Below, one piece after another: positions 52,990-61,742 of a stretch of 64,000 nucleotides of DNA (the stretch's first letter is position 1; every line of letters starts with the position of its first letter). Both the position numbers and the translations under genes were made by a program. The notes beneath the pieces are model-generated. The model saw only the letters and a list, made by a program, of their open reading frames with translations, was not told where the DNA came from and ran no database searches. Source of the stretch: Clostridium sp. 1001271st1 H5 (lineage in GTDB: Bacteria > Bacillota > Clostridia > Lachnospirales > Lachnospiraceae); contig NZ_SPHO01000003.1 in NCBI RefSeq assembly GCF_005845215.1, positions 248,001-312,000 of the forward strand, given 5' to 3'.

Positions 52990-54438
52990 ATGTCTGGACC
53001 AAATGGAAATGATGCAGGCGGAATGAAAAAGACCCTGTCCATATGGAATTTCTTTACCATTGGATTCGGGGCCATCATCGGTACCGGCTGGGTGCTTCTG
53101 GTAGGTGACTGGATGGTGATTGGAGGCGGACCCATAGCGGCCATGATTGCATTTGCCATCGGAGCCGTGTTCTTACTTCCCATTGGAGCCGTGTTCGGGG
53201 AGCTGACGGCGGCCATCCCCATATCCGGAGGAATCATCGAATACGTGGACAGGACTTATGGGCGGAATGTCTCATACATAACAGGATGGTTTCTGGCACT
53301 GGGAAACGGTATCCTCTGTCCATGGGAGGCCATCGCCATCTCCACGTTAGTATCCGATATGTTCGGGGGCCTGTTCCCCATTCTCAGGGCGGTAAAGCTC
53401 TATACCATCATGGGGGCGGATGTGTACCTGTTCCCCACTGTCATAGCGCTGGGATTTGCAGTCTATGTGATTCTCTTAAACTTCCGGGGGGCCAGCGCAG
53501 CCGCAAAGCTGCAGGCGTTCCTGACAAAGGCCCTTTTGGCGGGTATGCTTCTGGCAATGGGAATCTCCTTTGTCAAAGGCGGACCATCCAATATCCTTCC
53601 CTCCTTTACACAGGTGGAAGGACCATCCACAGTGACAAGCGCAAATAACATGTTTGCAGGCATTATCTCAGTCCTGGTCATGACGCCGTTCTTTTACGCC
53701 GGATTTGACACCATACCCCAGCAGGCTGAGGAAGCAGCGGAAGGCCTGGACTGGAATAAGTTCGGCAAGGTCATCAGCATGGCCCTTCTGGCAGCAGGCG
53801 GTTTCTACATGGTATGCATCTATTCCTTCGGAACCATTATACCGTGGACTGAATTCATAAAGAGCACGGTTCCGGCCCTGGCCTGTCTTAAGAATATCAA
53901 CATGGTTCTGTATGTGGCAATGCTGATAATAGCAACATTAGGCCCCATGGGCCCCATGAACTCCTTCTATGGAGCTACCAGCCGCATCATGCTGGCCATG
54001 GGACGCAAGGGACAGCTTCCGGACAGCTTTGCGGTCCTGGATGAAAAGAGCGGGGCGCCAAAGATGGCCAACACGGTACTGGCAGTCCTGACCATCATGG
54101 GTCCTTTCCTGGGAAAGAACATGCTGGTATCCCTGACCAATGTGTCGGCGCTGGCATTCATCTTCTCCTGCACCATGGTAAGCTTTGCCTGCCTTAAGAT
54201 GCGCTACACAGAGCCTGACCTTCCAAGACCCTACAAGGTTCCCGGCGGAAAAGCGGGCATCTGCATGGCATGTCTGGCCGGCACCATTATCATTGGCCTT
54301 ATGGTGGTTCCCTTCAGCCCTGCGGCTCTTAAGCCGGTAGAGTGGGCCATCGTGGTTGCCTGGCTGGTCATTGGACTGGGGCTGAGCGCTGTTACCAGGG
54401 CAAAGGGAAACAGTAAGGCGGCAGCCGCAGCAAAATAG
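52990..54438 (+). CDS. APC superfamily amino acid/amine permease
   Basis: 482 residues from the ATG at 52990, with about 12 membrane helices. The first helix FTIGFGAIIGTGWVLLVGDW is the APC substrate-binding unwound segment. The ATG at 52957 would add 11 Lys-rich residues and cannot be excluded. AGGGGG lies 12 bases before the chosen start. It is followed by an amidohydrolase 43 bp later, so uptake and hydrolysis of an amide or peptide-like compound is suggested. Confidence 0.88.
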   Translation: MSGPNGNDAGGMKKTLSIWNFFTIGFGAIIGTGWVLLVGDWMVIGGGPIAAMIAFAIGAVFLLPIGAVFGELTAAIPISGGIIEYVDRTYGRNVSYITGWFLALGNGILCPWEAIAISTLVSDMFGGLFPILRAVKLYTIMGADVYLFPTVIALGFAVYVILLNFRGASAAAKLQAFLTKALLAGMLLAMGISFVKGGPSNILPSFTQVEGPSTVTSANNMFAGIISVLVMTPFFYAGFDTIPQQAEEAAEGLDWNKFGKVISMALLAAGGFYMVCIYSFGTIIPWTEFIKSTVPALACLKNINMVLYVAMLIIATLGPMGPMNSFYGATSRIMLAMGRKGQLPDSFAVLDEKSGAPKMANTVLAVLTIMGPFLGKNMLVSLTNVSALAFIFSCTMVSFACLKMRYTEPDLPRPYKVPGGKAGICMACLAGTIIIGLMVVPFSPAALKPVEWAIVVAWLVIGLGLSAVTRAKGNSKAAAAAK

Positions 54439-54481
54439 CGGTTCAAACATCAATATACATAAAATAAAGGAGGATTATTTA

Positions 54482-55723
54482 ATGAAAAAGGTAGCTTTTA
54501 AAGGCGGTTTACTGATTGACGGTACCGGCGCAGAGCCAGTGGTGAACAGTCTGGTGCTGGTAGAGGATGACAAGATTGCATATGCCGGAGCAGACAGGGA
54601 AATCGGACCTGACTACGAGGTAAAGGATATTACAGGCAAGACCATCATGCCGGGTCTTATTGACTCTCATCTGCATTTCTCAGGAAACCTGACAGATGAT
54701 GACAGCGACTGGGTGCTGGAGGATGTGGTACAGAAAACAGTGGTGGCCGTACAGCAGGCCCATGAGTGTCTGGAGAACGGCCTTACAACCGTTGGCGAGA
54801 TTTCACGTTCCGGTATCCAAATCCGCAATATGGTGGAAGCCGGCGTCATGAAGGGCCCCAGAGTGGTTGCAACCGGACTTGGTTTCTGCCGTACCTGCGG
54901 TCACGGCGATTCCCACAAGCTCCCCAGCTACTATAACGATGAATCCCATCCATGGGCTGAGCGTGTGGACGGACCATGGGATTTGCGCAAGGCGGTGAGA
55001 AGAAGACTGCGCCAGAGTCCGGATGCAATCAAAATCTGGTCAACAGGCGGCGGCATCTGGCGCTGGGACCAGAAATTAGACCAGCATTACACACTGGAAG
55101 AGATTCAGGCAGTGGTGGATGAATGCAAGATGGTAGGCATCCCGGTATGGTCCCATGCAGAGGGCTACGGCGGCGCCCTGGATTCCGCAAGGGCAGGCGT
55201 GCATCTCATTATCCACGGCCAGACTTTAAACGACGAGTGTCTGGATATCATGGCAGAAAAAGGCATCTATTTCTGTCCTACCATCCAGTTCTTAAATGAG
55301 TGGTTCAAGACCTATGCTCCGCCATACATCCCGGAAGTACATGACCAGTATCCCGGCGAAACCGTGGCGGAGAAGGAGCTGAACCGCGTATACGCTAACC
55401 TGAGGAAAGCAAAAGCAAAGGGCATCGGCCTTACCATTGGTTCCGACTCCTTCTGCTCCAGCCTTACACCATATGGAACAACAGCCATCGGCGAGATGTA
55501 CTCCTTTGTGGAGAAGGCAGGCATCAGTGAGATGGATACCATTGTGGCAGCCACAAAGGTGGGCGCCGAGATGCTGAAGGTGGACAATGTGACCGGCTCC
55601 CTGACAGAGGGCAAGAGCGCGGACCTGTTAGTTATTAACGGCAACCCATTAGAGAATATCCGTGCAATTGCTGTTGAAAACATGGACGTAATCATGAAAG
55701 AGGGATATTTTGTAAAACGCTGA
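54482..55723 (+). CDS. Amidohydrolase superfamily enzyme (imidazolonepropionase/prolidase-like)
   Basis: 413 residues. The metal site starts with HxH in IDSHLHFSG, continues with the His in VWSHAEGYGG and LIIHGQTLND, and ends with Asp in TIGSDSF. The early GGLLIDGTGAEPVVNSLVLV and late GKSADLLVINGNPLENI are the usual composite-domain strands. The reaction is hydrolysis of a C-N bond in a cyclic or acylated amine. The substrate presumably enters through the APC permease. AAAGGAGG precedes the ATG. Confidence 0.9.
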   Translation: MKKVAFKGGLLIDGTGAEPVVNSLVLVEDDKIAYAGADREIGPDYEVKDITGKTIMPGLIDSHLHFSGNLTDDDSDWVLEDVVQKTVVAVQQAHECLENGLTTVGEISRSGIQIRNMVEAGVMKGPRVVATGLGFCRTCGHGDSHKLPSYYNDESHPWAERVDGPWDLRKAVRRRLRQSPDAIKIWSTGGGIWRWDQKLDQHYTLEEIQAVVDECKMVGIPVWSHAEGYGGALDSARAGVHLIIHGQTLNDECLDIMAEKGIYFCPTIQFLNEWFKTYAPPYIPEVHDQYPGETVAEKELNRVYANLRKAKAKGIGLTIGSDSFCSSLTPYGTTAIGEMYSFVEKAGISEMDTIVAATKVGAEMLKVDNVTGSLTEGKSADLLVINGNPLENIRAIAVENMDVIMKEGYFVKR

Positions 55724-55747
55724 CCGGCACTCCCGGATGAGAGGAAT

Positions 55748-55778
55748 GGGCTGCTGCTATAACAGGCGGCAGCCCTTT
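55748..55778 (+). terminator. Terminator after the amidohydrolase
   Basis: GGGCTGC-T-GC...GC-GGCAGCCC followed by TTT. It separates this operon from the Mrp cluster. Confidence 0.7.
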
Positions 55779-55811
55779 GCCGGTTTATAAGCCAAGGGGG
55801 AGGGAAAGGAA

Positions 55812-56276
55812 ATGTATCTGCTGCTGTATCTGCTGTGGATTCTTCTGAACGGCAGGGTCACGGCTGAGATTCTGGCATTGGGAATCCCGGTGGCCGGACT
55901 GATATACGGATTCGGGTATCTGGCTCTGGGCTACCGGCCCGCAGGGGACCTGCTTCTCCTGAAACGGCTGGGTCATGTTCTGGTATTTCTGGTCCTTGTG
56001 GCCTGGGAGGTGGTGAAAGCCAATGTGGCAATCATCCGTATCGTGCTGTCACCCCATATGGAAATCACGCCCTGTCTGGTACCTGTGAAAACAGACTTAA
56101 AGAGTGCCGGAGCCAGGGCCGCCCTGGCCAACGCCATTACCCTGACACCGGGTACCATTACGGTGGATGTGGAGGATGATGTGCTGTGGGTCCACGCCCT
56201 GACGGAACAAATGGCGGAAGGGCTTAAGGACTGGCATGTGGCAAGGCAGCTGGCCAGGATTGAGGAGATAAAGTGA
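55812..56276 (+). CDS. mrpE: Mrp/Mbh-type cation antiporter subunit E
   Basis: 154 residues with two to three N-terminal membrane helices. The family pattern VAWEVVKANVAIIRIVLSP then LANAITLTPGTITVDVEDD is clear. It is a membrane subunit of multi-subunit Na+/H+ antiporters and of related hydrogenase-type complexes. First gene of the cluster, with GGGAGGGAAAGGA before the ATG. The next gene follows after 13 bp. Confidence 0.92.
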   Translation: MYLLLYLLWILLNGRVTAEILALGIPVAGLIYGFGYLALGYRPAGDLLLLKRLGHVLVFLVLVAWEVVKANVAIIRIVLSPHMEITPCLVPVKTDLKSAGARAALANAITLTPGTITVDVEDDVLWVHALTEQMAEGLKDWHVARQLARIEEIK

Positions 56277-56289
56277 AGGAGGAAGGGAT

Positions 56290-56649
56290 ATGGGGGCATA
56301 TATGGCGGCGGCAGAAGGGATGTTTACAGGCATCCTGATTCTGGCGGTCATTATACTCAGCGTCAATATGGTATTATGCCTTGTGCGGGCCGTGCTGGGG
56401 CCGCGCTTCTCTGACCGGCTCATTGCCATCAATATGATAGGGACCAAGACCGTTCTCATAATCGCCCTGCTGATAAAGGTATTCCATGAAGACTACCTGG
56501 TGGATATCTGCCTTATATACGCCCTCATCAGCTTCCTGTCCTTTGTGGTGCTGACAAAGCTGCTGGACCAGCGGATGAACCGGGGAAAGGGGAATGCGGG
56601 AGAGAAACATGCAGGAAGGGAATATGCAGGAAAGGGGGCAAAATCATGA
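56290..56649 (+). CDS. mrpF: Mrp/Mbh-type antiporter subunit F
   Basis: 119 residues with three helices. It includes LCLVRAVLGPRFSDRLIAIN and VDICLIYALISFLSFVVLTK, standard for MrpF. The C-terminal 25 residues are a Gly/Lys/His-rich tail with repeated AG(K/R)-type units, not usual for the family. AAGGAGG precedes the ATG, and the gene overlaps mrpG by 4 bp (ATGA). Confidence 0.9.
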   Translation: MGAYMAAAEGMFTGILILAVIILSVNMVLCLVRAVLGPRFSDRLIAINMIGTKTVLIIALLIKVFHEDYLVDICLIYALISFLSFVVLTKLLDQRMNRGKGNAGEKHAGREYAGKGAKS

Positions 56650-56969
56650 TACGTCTGGCTGCAGGCGGAGTTTTCATTATATTGGGAGTGTTTGTGCTGT
56701 GTGTGGCGACCTTTGGCATATTCCGGTTTGAATATGCACTGAACCGGATTCATGTGGCTGCCAAATGCGATACCCTGGGAAGCATGCTTATACTGGCCGG
56801 CTTAATGCTCTCCAACGGGTGGAGCATGGAATCAGCTAAAATCGGATTGATTCTCCTGTTTATCTGGATTGGCAATCCCGCTGCCTCCCACATGGTGGCC
56901 AGGGCAGAGGCCAGGAGCAATCCGGACCTTGGGAAGGAATGCGGGGTGTCTGAATATGAAGGTGGTTGA
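56646..56969 (+). CDS. mrpG: Mrp/Mbh-type antiporter subunit G
   Basis: 107 residues with three helices. GVFVLCVATFGIFRFEYALN, RIHVAAKCDTLGSMLILAGL and NPAASHMVARA match MrpG (MnhG/PhaG). It overlaps both neighbours, by 4 bp with mrpF and 14 bp with the next gene. Confidence 0.92.
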   Translation: MIRLAAGGVFIILGVFVLCVATFGIFRFEYALNRIHVAAKCDTLGSMLILAGLMLSNGWSMESAKIGLILLFIWIGNPAASHMVARAEARSNPDLGKECGVSEYEGG

Positions 56970-57207
56970 AATCATTCTCCTGCTGTTTCTCATGGCCTGT
57001 TCCCTAAGCGTGTTCCTGTGCAGGAACTTACTGGTGGCAGCCATCCTGTTCATGGCCAACAGCCTTATCATGAGCATCATCTGGGTGATTCTGCAGTCCC
57101 CGGACCTGGCCATTACAGAGGCTGCCGTGGGCGCAGGGGTCACGGGAATCCTTCTTTTTATCACACTGTATAAGGTAAACGGGTTAAGGGGGGAAGACAG
57201 TGAGTGA
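56956..57207 (+). CDS. MbhD-like / DUF4040 membrane subunit
   Basis: 83 residues, three helices. IIWVILQSPDLAITEAAVGA then GVTGILLFITLYKV is the conserved hydrogenase-subunit MbhD/DUF4040 pattern, corresponding to part of MrpA in fused antiporters. A separate gene for this module is typical of Mbh/Mbx-like complexes and group of Mrp clusters with split MrpA. It overlaps the next gene by 8 bp. Confidence 0.87.
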   Translation: MKVVEIILLLFLMACSLSVFLCRNLLVAAILFMANSLIMSIIWVILQSPDLAITEAAVGAGVTGILLFITLYKVNGLRGEDSE

Positions 57208-58267
57208 GAGCAGCGGTAAGCGCGGGCTGCGCGCATTTGTGGACTGGGTGGAGAACGGAGCGGACCGTGATGAGGAAGCGGTTGCGTCCGGTATGGCAGG
57301 CCATGATGAGGAAGCGGTTGCGTCCGGTATGGCGGGCCATGATGAGGAAGCGGTTGCGTCCGGTATGGCAGGCCATGATAAAGAAGCGGGTGCATATAGT
57401 CCGTCCGGCCGCAAAATGGCCTGGGGACAGACTGCGGAGAAGGCGGCGGTCCGGACTGCAAAGCGGACCATGGGGCGCAGGTTGGCGGAATTTACAGAGG
57501 AACATGCCCTGCGTGTGTTCGGCAGCGTCTACCGGGCCGTGGCACAGGTAATCTGCCTGGCAGGAATGGCAGTACTCCTTATGATGGTTTCCCATCTGCC
57601 TGCCTTTGGGGCAGCGGACAATCCTGCCAATAATGAGGTGGTTGGACGTTACCTGGAAAACGGCCTGGCCGAGACAGGGGCTGTGAATACGGTTGCAGGC
57701 ATCATACTGGATTACCGGGCCTTTGATACATTTGGAGAATCAGTTGTGTTATTCCTGTCGGCTGCCAGCGTTATAGCGCTTATGCGGCGCAGACCTGCAG
57801 GCAGGCCCGCCGGGAAAACCGGCGGAGGCAAGGAGGGGGAGCAGGAAGCAGACCGGGATATCATACTGGAACAGGTGGCCAGACTGCTGGTTCCCTTTAT
57901 TCTCATGTTCGGCGTCTATGTGGTGCTCAACGGCCATCTGTCTCCGGGGGGCGGGTTCTCGGGAGGAACGGTTATGGGGGCGGGACTCATTCTGTATGCC
58001 AATGCATTTGGATACCAGCGGATTCACCGTTTGTTCAGCTTCAGGACCTTTACTGTGATGAGCAGCAGCGCTCTGATGGTATACGCCCTCTCCAAAGGCT
58101 ATTCCTTTTTCATGGGGGCCAACCACCTGGAATCCGGCATTCCTTTGGGCAAACCGGGGGATATACTCAGTGCAGGGCTGATACTGCCCCTGGATATCTG
58201 CGTGGGACTGGTGGTGGCCGGGACCATGTACTGCTTTTATTCCCTGTTCCGGGAAGGGGAGGTGTGA
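57200..58267 (+). CDS. MbhE-like + MnhB fusion subunit with internal tandem repeat
   Basis: 355 residues, GTG start after AAGGGGGG. Residues 23-60 are three and a part copies of a 12-residue repeat (DEEAVASGMAGH). From about 100, AVNTVAGIILDYRAFDTFGE matches the MbhE/MrpA C-terminal module, and from about 225 RLLVPFILMFGVYVVLNGHL then SPGGGFSGGTVMGAGLIL is the MnhB/MrpB domain. The long soluble N-terminal insertion is unusual for an otherwise membrane-embedded subunit. Confidence 0.88.
   Translation: MSESSGKRGLRAFVDWVENGADRDEEAVASGMAGHDEEAVASGMAGHDEEAVASGMAGHDKEAGAYSPSGRKMAWGQTAEKAAVRTAKRTMGRRLAEFTEEHALRVFGSVYRAVAQVICLAGMAVLLMMVSHLPAFGAADNPANNEVVGRYLENGLAETGAVNTVAGIILDYRAFDTFGESVVLFLSAASVIALMRRRPAGRPAGKTGGGKEGEQEADRDIILEQVARLLVPFILMFGVYVVLNGHLSPGGGFSGGTVMGAGLILYANAFGYQRIHRLFSFRTFTVMSSSALMVYALSKGYSFFMGANHLESGIPLGKPGDILSAGLILPLDICVGLVVAGTMYCFYSLFREGEV
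57269..57391 (+). repeat. 36-bp in-frame tandem repeat (3.4 copies)
   Basis: Copies at 57269-57304, 57305-57340 and 57341-57376 differ at a single base (GCA/GCG). A degenerate partial copy follows. Each encodes 12 residues within the MnhB-fusion protein. Confidence 0.95.
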
Positions 58268-58269
58268 CG

Positions 58270-58650
58270 ATGCAGGCACTTGTGACCAATTACTACGAGA
58301 CAGCGGCCATGATTCTGTTTTCCATTGGATTTACCATGCTGCTGCTCCAGAAAAACCTGATTAAGAAGGCCATCGGGCTGAACATCATGGATATGTCCGT
58401 GTATCTGTTTCTGGCGGCCAAGGGGTACATAACCGGCGGCAGGGCGCCGATTGCAGACGGGAGGACAGCTGCGGAAGGCTTCATCAATCCCCTTCCCAGC
58501 GGCCTGGTGCTGACGGGAATCGTGGTGTCGGTCAGTGTGTCGGCCTTTCTCTTTTCGCTGATTCAGAGATTCCACCACTATTATAAAACCCTGGATTTGG
58601 ACGACATGCTGTATGAAGGACAGGAGGACACAGACGGTGAGGCTGGTTGA
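58270..58650 (+). CDS. mrpC: Mrp/Mbh-type antiporter subunit C (NuoK-like)
   Basis: 126 residues with three helices. MLLLQKNLIKKAIGLNIMDM and the segment INPLPSGLVLTGIVVSVSVS, with its ALVLTAIVI-like core, are characteristic of MrpC/NuoK, which form part of the ion path. The ATG at 58270 lies eight bases after GGAGG. A GTG two codons earlier is too close to that site. It overlaps the following gene by 14 bp if that one starts at 58637. Confidence 0.92.
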   Translation: MQALVTNYYETAAMILFSIGFTMLLLQKNLIKKAIGLNIMDMSVYLFLAAKGYITGGRAPIADGRTAAEGFINPLPSGLVLTGIVVSVSVSAFLFSLIQRFHHYYKTLDLDDMLYEGQEDTDGEAG

Positions 58651-60169
58651 GAACATTCCATTTTTCAGTATCTTCATCATGATGGCAGGAGGAATTGTGA
58701 CACCCCTTCTGGGGGGCAAAAAAGGGGCCAGGATTCTCCACCTGGTTTTGGTGGGGACCGTGGCTGTGATGTCCGGCCTGCTGTTGGGATATACGTCTGA
58801 CGGAACCCGTTTCTGCTTCATGATGGGACATTTTCCGGCGCCCTGGGGCAATGAGGTCAGGGCAGGCGCTCTGGAAGCGCTTATGAGCCTGGTTTTTTCC
58901 ATTGTAATGTTCCTTACAGTGGCTGCCAATAAACGGTCACTGGAACATGACATACCTTCGGAGCGGGCCGGTCTGTACTATGTGATGATGAATCTCTTGT
59001 TCAGCTCCCTTCTGGCACTCATCTATACCAATGACCTTTTCACTGCTTATGTATTCATAGAAATCAATACCATTTCAGCCTGCGCTATTGTGTGCGCAAA
59101 GGAAAGCGGCGAGACAGCGGCGGCAGCCATACGCTATCTCATCATGAGCCTGGTGGGAAGCGGGCTCATCCTTATTTCCATTGCCCTTTTATACTGCCAG
59201 ACAGGCCATCTCCTTATGGAGCCCATGGCAGGGGCGGTGAGGGAGCTGGCGCTGTCAGGAAAGGATTTGTTTCCCCTTAAAATGGCCCTGGTGATGATGA
59301 CCTCGGGACTGGCGGTAAAAAGCGCCCTGTACCCTTTCAGTTCCTGGCTTCCCGGAGCCCATGCCAATGCAACGGCTGCATCCAGTTCTGTTTTGTCGGG
59401 TCTGGTCTTAAAGGGGTACATTATTCTTCTTCTCAAGGTGTATATGCGTATTATGGGAATGGACCTGATTATCCGGCTGCGGGTAAACGACCTGCTCTTT
59501 GTGTTTGGAATCCTGGCCATGGTCATTGGTTCCGTGAAGGCGCTGCAGCAGCACATGGTCAAGCGGGTCATTGCCTACTCCTCCATTGCCCAGATTGGAT
59601 ATATCTTCATGGGAATCGGCATGGGAACCATGGCTGGTCTGGCGGCGGCAGTACTCCATATGATTGTCCATGCAGTGACAAAACCCATGCTGTTTACAGC
59701 TGCAGGGGGACTTATGGACTGTTCCGGCCATCAAAGGGAGATAGCGGCCCTCAGGGGAAGTGCAAGGCGGAATCCGGCAGCCGGTATCGGACTTGTGGTA
59801 GGGAGCATGGCCATGATAGGAATTCCGTTTTTTTCAGGATTTATTTCCAAGATTTCCTTTGCAATGGCATCATTCCACGACCTGAACCGGGCTGTGGTGG
59901 TGCTGGGGGCCCTGGCTGTCAGTACGGTCCTTAATGCCATGTATTACATACCGCTTATCATCATCGTGTTTTCAGAACGCGGGCCGGAAAAAGCCGACTA
60001 TGAGGCGGCGGGTCTGGTGGATGCGGCTGTGCCTGAGGTGGGGGAACCTGTAAGGGATTTTCATTTTGCGGCGGCCATGGCATGTTTCATGGCCGGAAAT
60101 GTGCTGATTGGAACATGCTACGGCCCTGTGGTACGGATGATAGAGACAGGGCTTGCCAATTTTGGGTAA
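58637..60169 (+). CDS. mrpD: Antiporter-like subunit 1 (MrpD/NuoN-M family)
   Basis: 510 residues with about 14 helices. The conserved Glu of helix 5 (YVFIEINTISACAIV) and Lys of helix 7 (LAVKSALYPFSSWLPGAHA) of the proton-pumping family are present, as is VKRVIAYSSIAQIGYIFMG. The GTG at 58637, nine bases after AGGAGG, is preferred over an upstream ATG at 58613 without a ribosome site. It is the first of four related proteins in a row. Confidence 0.9.
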   Translation: MRLVENIPFFSIFIMMAGGIVTPLLGGKKGARILHLVLVGTVAVMSGLLLGYTSDGTRFCFMMGHFPAPWGNEVRAGALEALMSLVFSIVMFLTVAANKRSLEHDIPSERAGLYYVMMNLLFSSLLALIYTNDLFTAYVFIEINTISACAIVCAKESGETAAAAIRYLIMSLVGSGLILISIALLYCQTGHLLMEPMAGAVRELALSGKDLFPLKMALVMMTSGLAVKSALYPFSSWLPGAHANATAASSSVLSGLVLKGYIILLLKVYMRIMGMDLIIRLRVNDLLFVFGILAMVIGSVKALQQHMVKRVIAYSSIAQIGYIFMGIGMGTMAGLAAAVLHMIVHAVTKPMLFTAAGGLMDCSGHQREIAALRGSARRNPAAGIGLVVGSMAMIGIPFFSGFISKISFAMASFHDLNRAVVVLGALAVSTVLNAMYYIPLIIIVFSERGPEKADYEAAGLVDAAVPEVGEPVRDFHFAAAMACFMAGNVLIGTCYGPVVRMIETGLANFG

Positions 60170-60213
60170 CCCCGGCAGCAGGGGAACCATTGGAAAAGGA
60201 GAGGACATAGGAC

Positions 60214-61728
60214 ATGAGAGAAATGTGGATGCTGGCGCCGGTGCTGTTTCCTGTAATTTCCGGCGCTGCCCTTTGGATATGGAATCCGGGGCGGACCAGG
60301 ATGCGGGCAGCCGCAGCGGTCCTGTCCCTGGGGGAGGCGGTCTGTTCATGGCTTGCCATCCTGAACTGCATGGAAATGCGCCTGCCCCTGTGGAACATCG
60401 GGCCGGGCATGGAGCTGTGCTTTAAGCTGGACGGAATCGGGGCGCTGTTTTCCGGGCTGGCATCCCTTATATGGGTTCTGGTGGTTTTCTTTGCCTTTGA
60501 ATACATGGAACACGAAACAGAAGAGGCGCGTTTTTTCGGCTGTCTCATCATGTCCCTGGGAGCCCTGACCGGAGTTGCCTATGCAGGGAATTTCGTTACC
60601 CTGTACCTGTTTTTTGAAATGATGACATTTTTCAGTGTTCCGCTGGTGTTCCATTCCAGGAAACGGGAAGCCCTCCGGGCGGGAATGGTATATCTGGCCT
60701 ATTCCATGCTGGGCGCGTCCATTGCACTGGGAGGATACTTTTTTTTCCGCCGGTATGCCTTCGGAACGGACTTTAGGGCAGGCGGGATTTTGATGGGGGA
60801 GGCGGGGCCTGTTTTGCCGGCTGTTTTCTGTATGGCAGCCGGATTTTCCTGCAAGGCCGGGCTTATGCCCCTTCATCCATGGCTGCCCATCGCTCATCCG
60901 GTTGCGCCGGCGCCTGCCAGCGCCGTGTTGTCGGGCCTGATTACCAAGGCCGGGGTGGTGGCGGTTATCCGGGTGGTGTACCATATGGCCGGACCTGAAA
61001 TCCTGCGGGGGACGTGGGTGCAGTATGTCCTGCTGTCCATGGCTGTTCTTACCATATTTACCGGTTCTATGCTGGCTTATAAAGAAAAGAAACTGAAGAA
61101 GCGTCTGGCCTGTTCCTCCTTCAGTCAGGTGTCCTATGTGCTGTTCGGCGTATTCCTGCTGTCCATGGAGGGATTGTATGGTTCTTTGCTCCAGATGGTG
61201 TTCCACGCCCTGGCAAAGAACGCCCTGTTCCTCTGCGCCGGAGCTGTCATCTGCAAGACGGGCTGCACCAGGATAAAGGACCTGAAGGGAATGGGGAGGC
61301 GGATGCCGTCTGTAATGGTATGTTTCGCGTTGGCGTCCCTGTCCCTGGTGGGAATTCCGCCGGCAGGAGGCTTTCTGGCCAAATGGCATCTGGCTGTGGG
61401 GGCCATGAGGGCAGGGGCGGGCCTGTTCGTCTGGCTGGGTCCTGTGGTGCTTATGGTCAGCGCCCTCCTGACAGCCGGGTATCTGTTTCCGGTCATTGTG
61501 GAGGCATTTTTTCCGGGCAGGGATTGGCAGGATTCGGCCAAACCGAAAGCAGATAAACCAGAAGCAGGCAAATGGGGAGAGGGCGGATGGAGCGGTGCCG
61601 GTGCTGTGACGGTATCCCTGTTTATGGGGATGCCTCTGGCTGTGCTGGGGATATCTCTGCTGGTGCTTGGCGCTGTCGGGAATCCTGTGTTTGAATGTCT
61701 CAGGGGCATTGCCTCTGCAATGGTATGA
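60214..61728 (+). CDS. Antiporter-like subunit 2 (NuoL/M/N family)
   Basis: 504 residues, about 14 helices. Helix-5 Glu in LFFEMMTFFSVPLVF, helix-7 Lys in FSCKAGLMPLHPWLPIAHP, and the AYKEKKLKKRLACSSFSQVS loop before helix 10 are intact. The C-terminal part has a Lys/Asp/Gly-rich loop (about 445-465). AAAGGAGAGG precedes the ATG. It is clearly homologous to, but distinct from, its neighbours. Confidence 0.9.
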   Translation: MREMWMLAPVLFPVISGAALWIWNPGRTRMRAAAAVLSLGEAVCSWLAILNCMEMRLPLWNIGPGMELCFKLDGIGALFSGLASLIWVLVVFFAFEYMEHETEEARFFGCLIMSLGALTGVAYAGNFVTLYLFFEMMTFFSVPLVFHSRKREALRAGMVYLAYSMLGASIALGGYFFFRRYAFGTDFRAGGILMGEAGPVLPAVFCMAAGFSCKAGLMPLHPWLPIAHPVAPAPASAVLSGLITKAGVVAVIRVVYHMAGPEILRGTWVQYVLLSMAVLTIFTGSMLAYKEKKLKKRLACSSFSQVSYVLFGVFLLSMEGLYGSLLQMVFHALAKNALFLCAGAVICKTGCTRIKDLKGMGRRMPSVMVCFALASLSLVGIPPAGGFLAKWHLAVGAMRAGAGLFVWLGPVVLMVSALLTAGYLFPVIVEAFFPGRDWQDSAKPKADKPEAGKWGEGGWSGAGAVTVSLFMGMPLAVLGISLLVLGAVGNPVFECLRGIASAMV

Positions 61729-61742
61729 AAGGAGGGATGGGT

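Noticed and set aside
57269-57391. CRISPR-like repeat array
   Set aside because: The 36-bp copies are directly adjacent without spacers and are in frame within the MnhB-fusion gene. No cas genes are present.
60346-61389. Minus-strand open frame opposite the second antiporter subunit
   Set aside because: His/Gln/Gly-rich shadow of a hydrophobic coding sequence.
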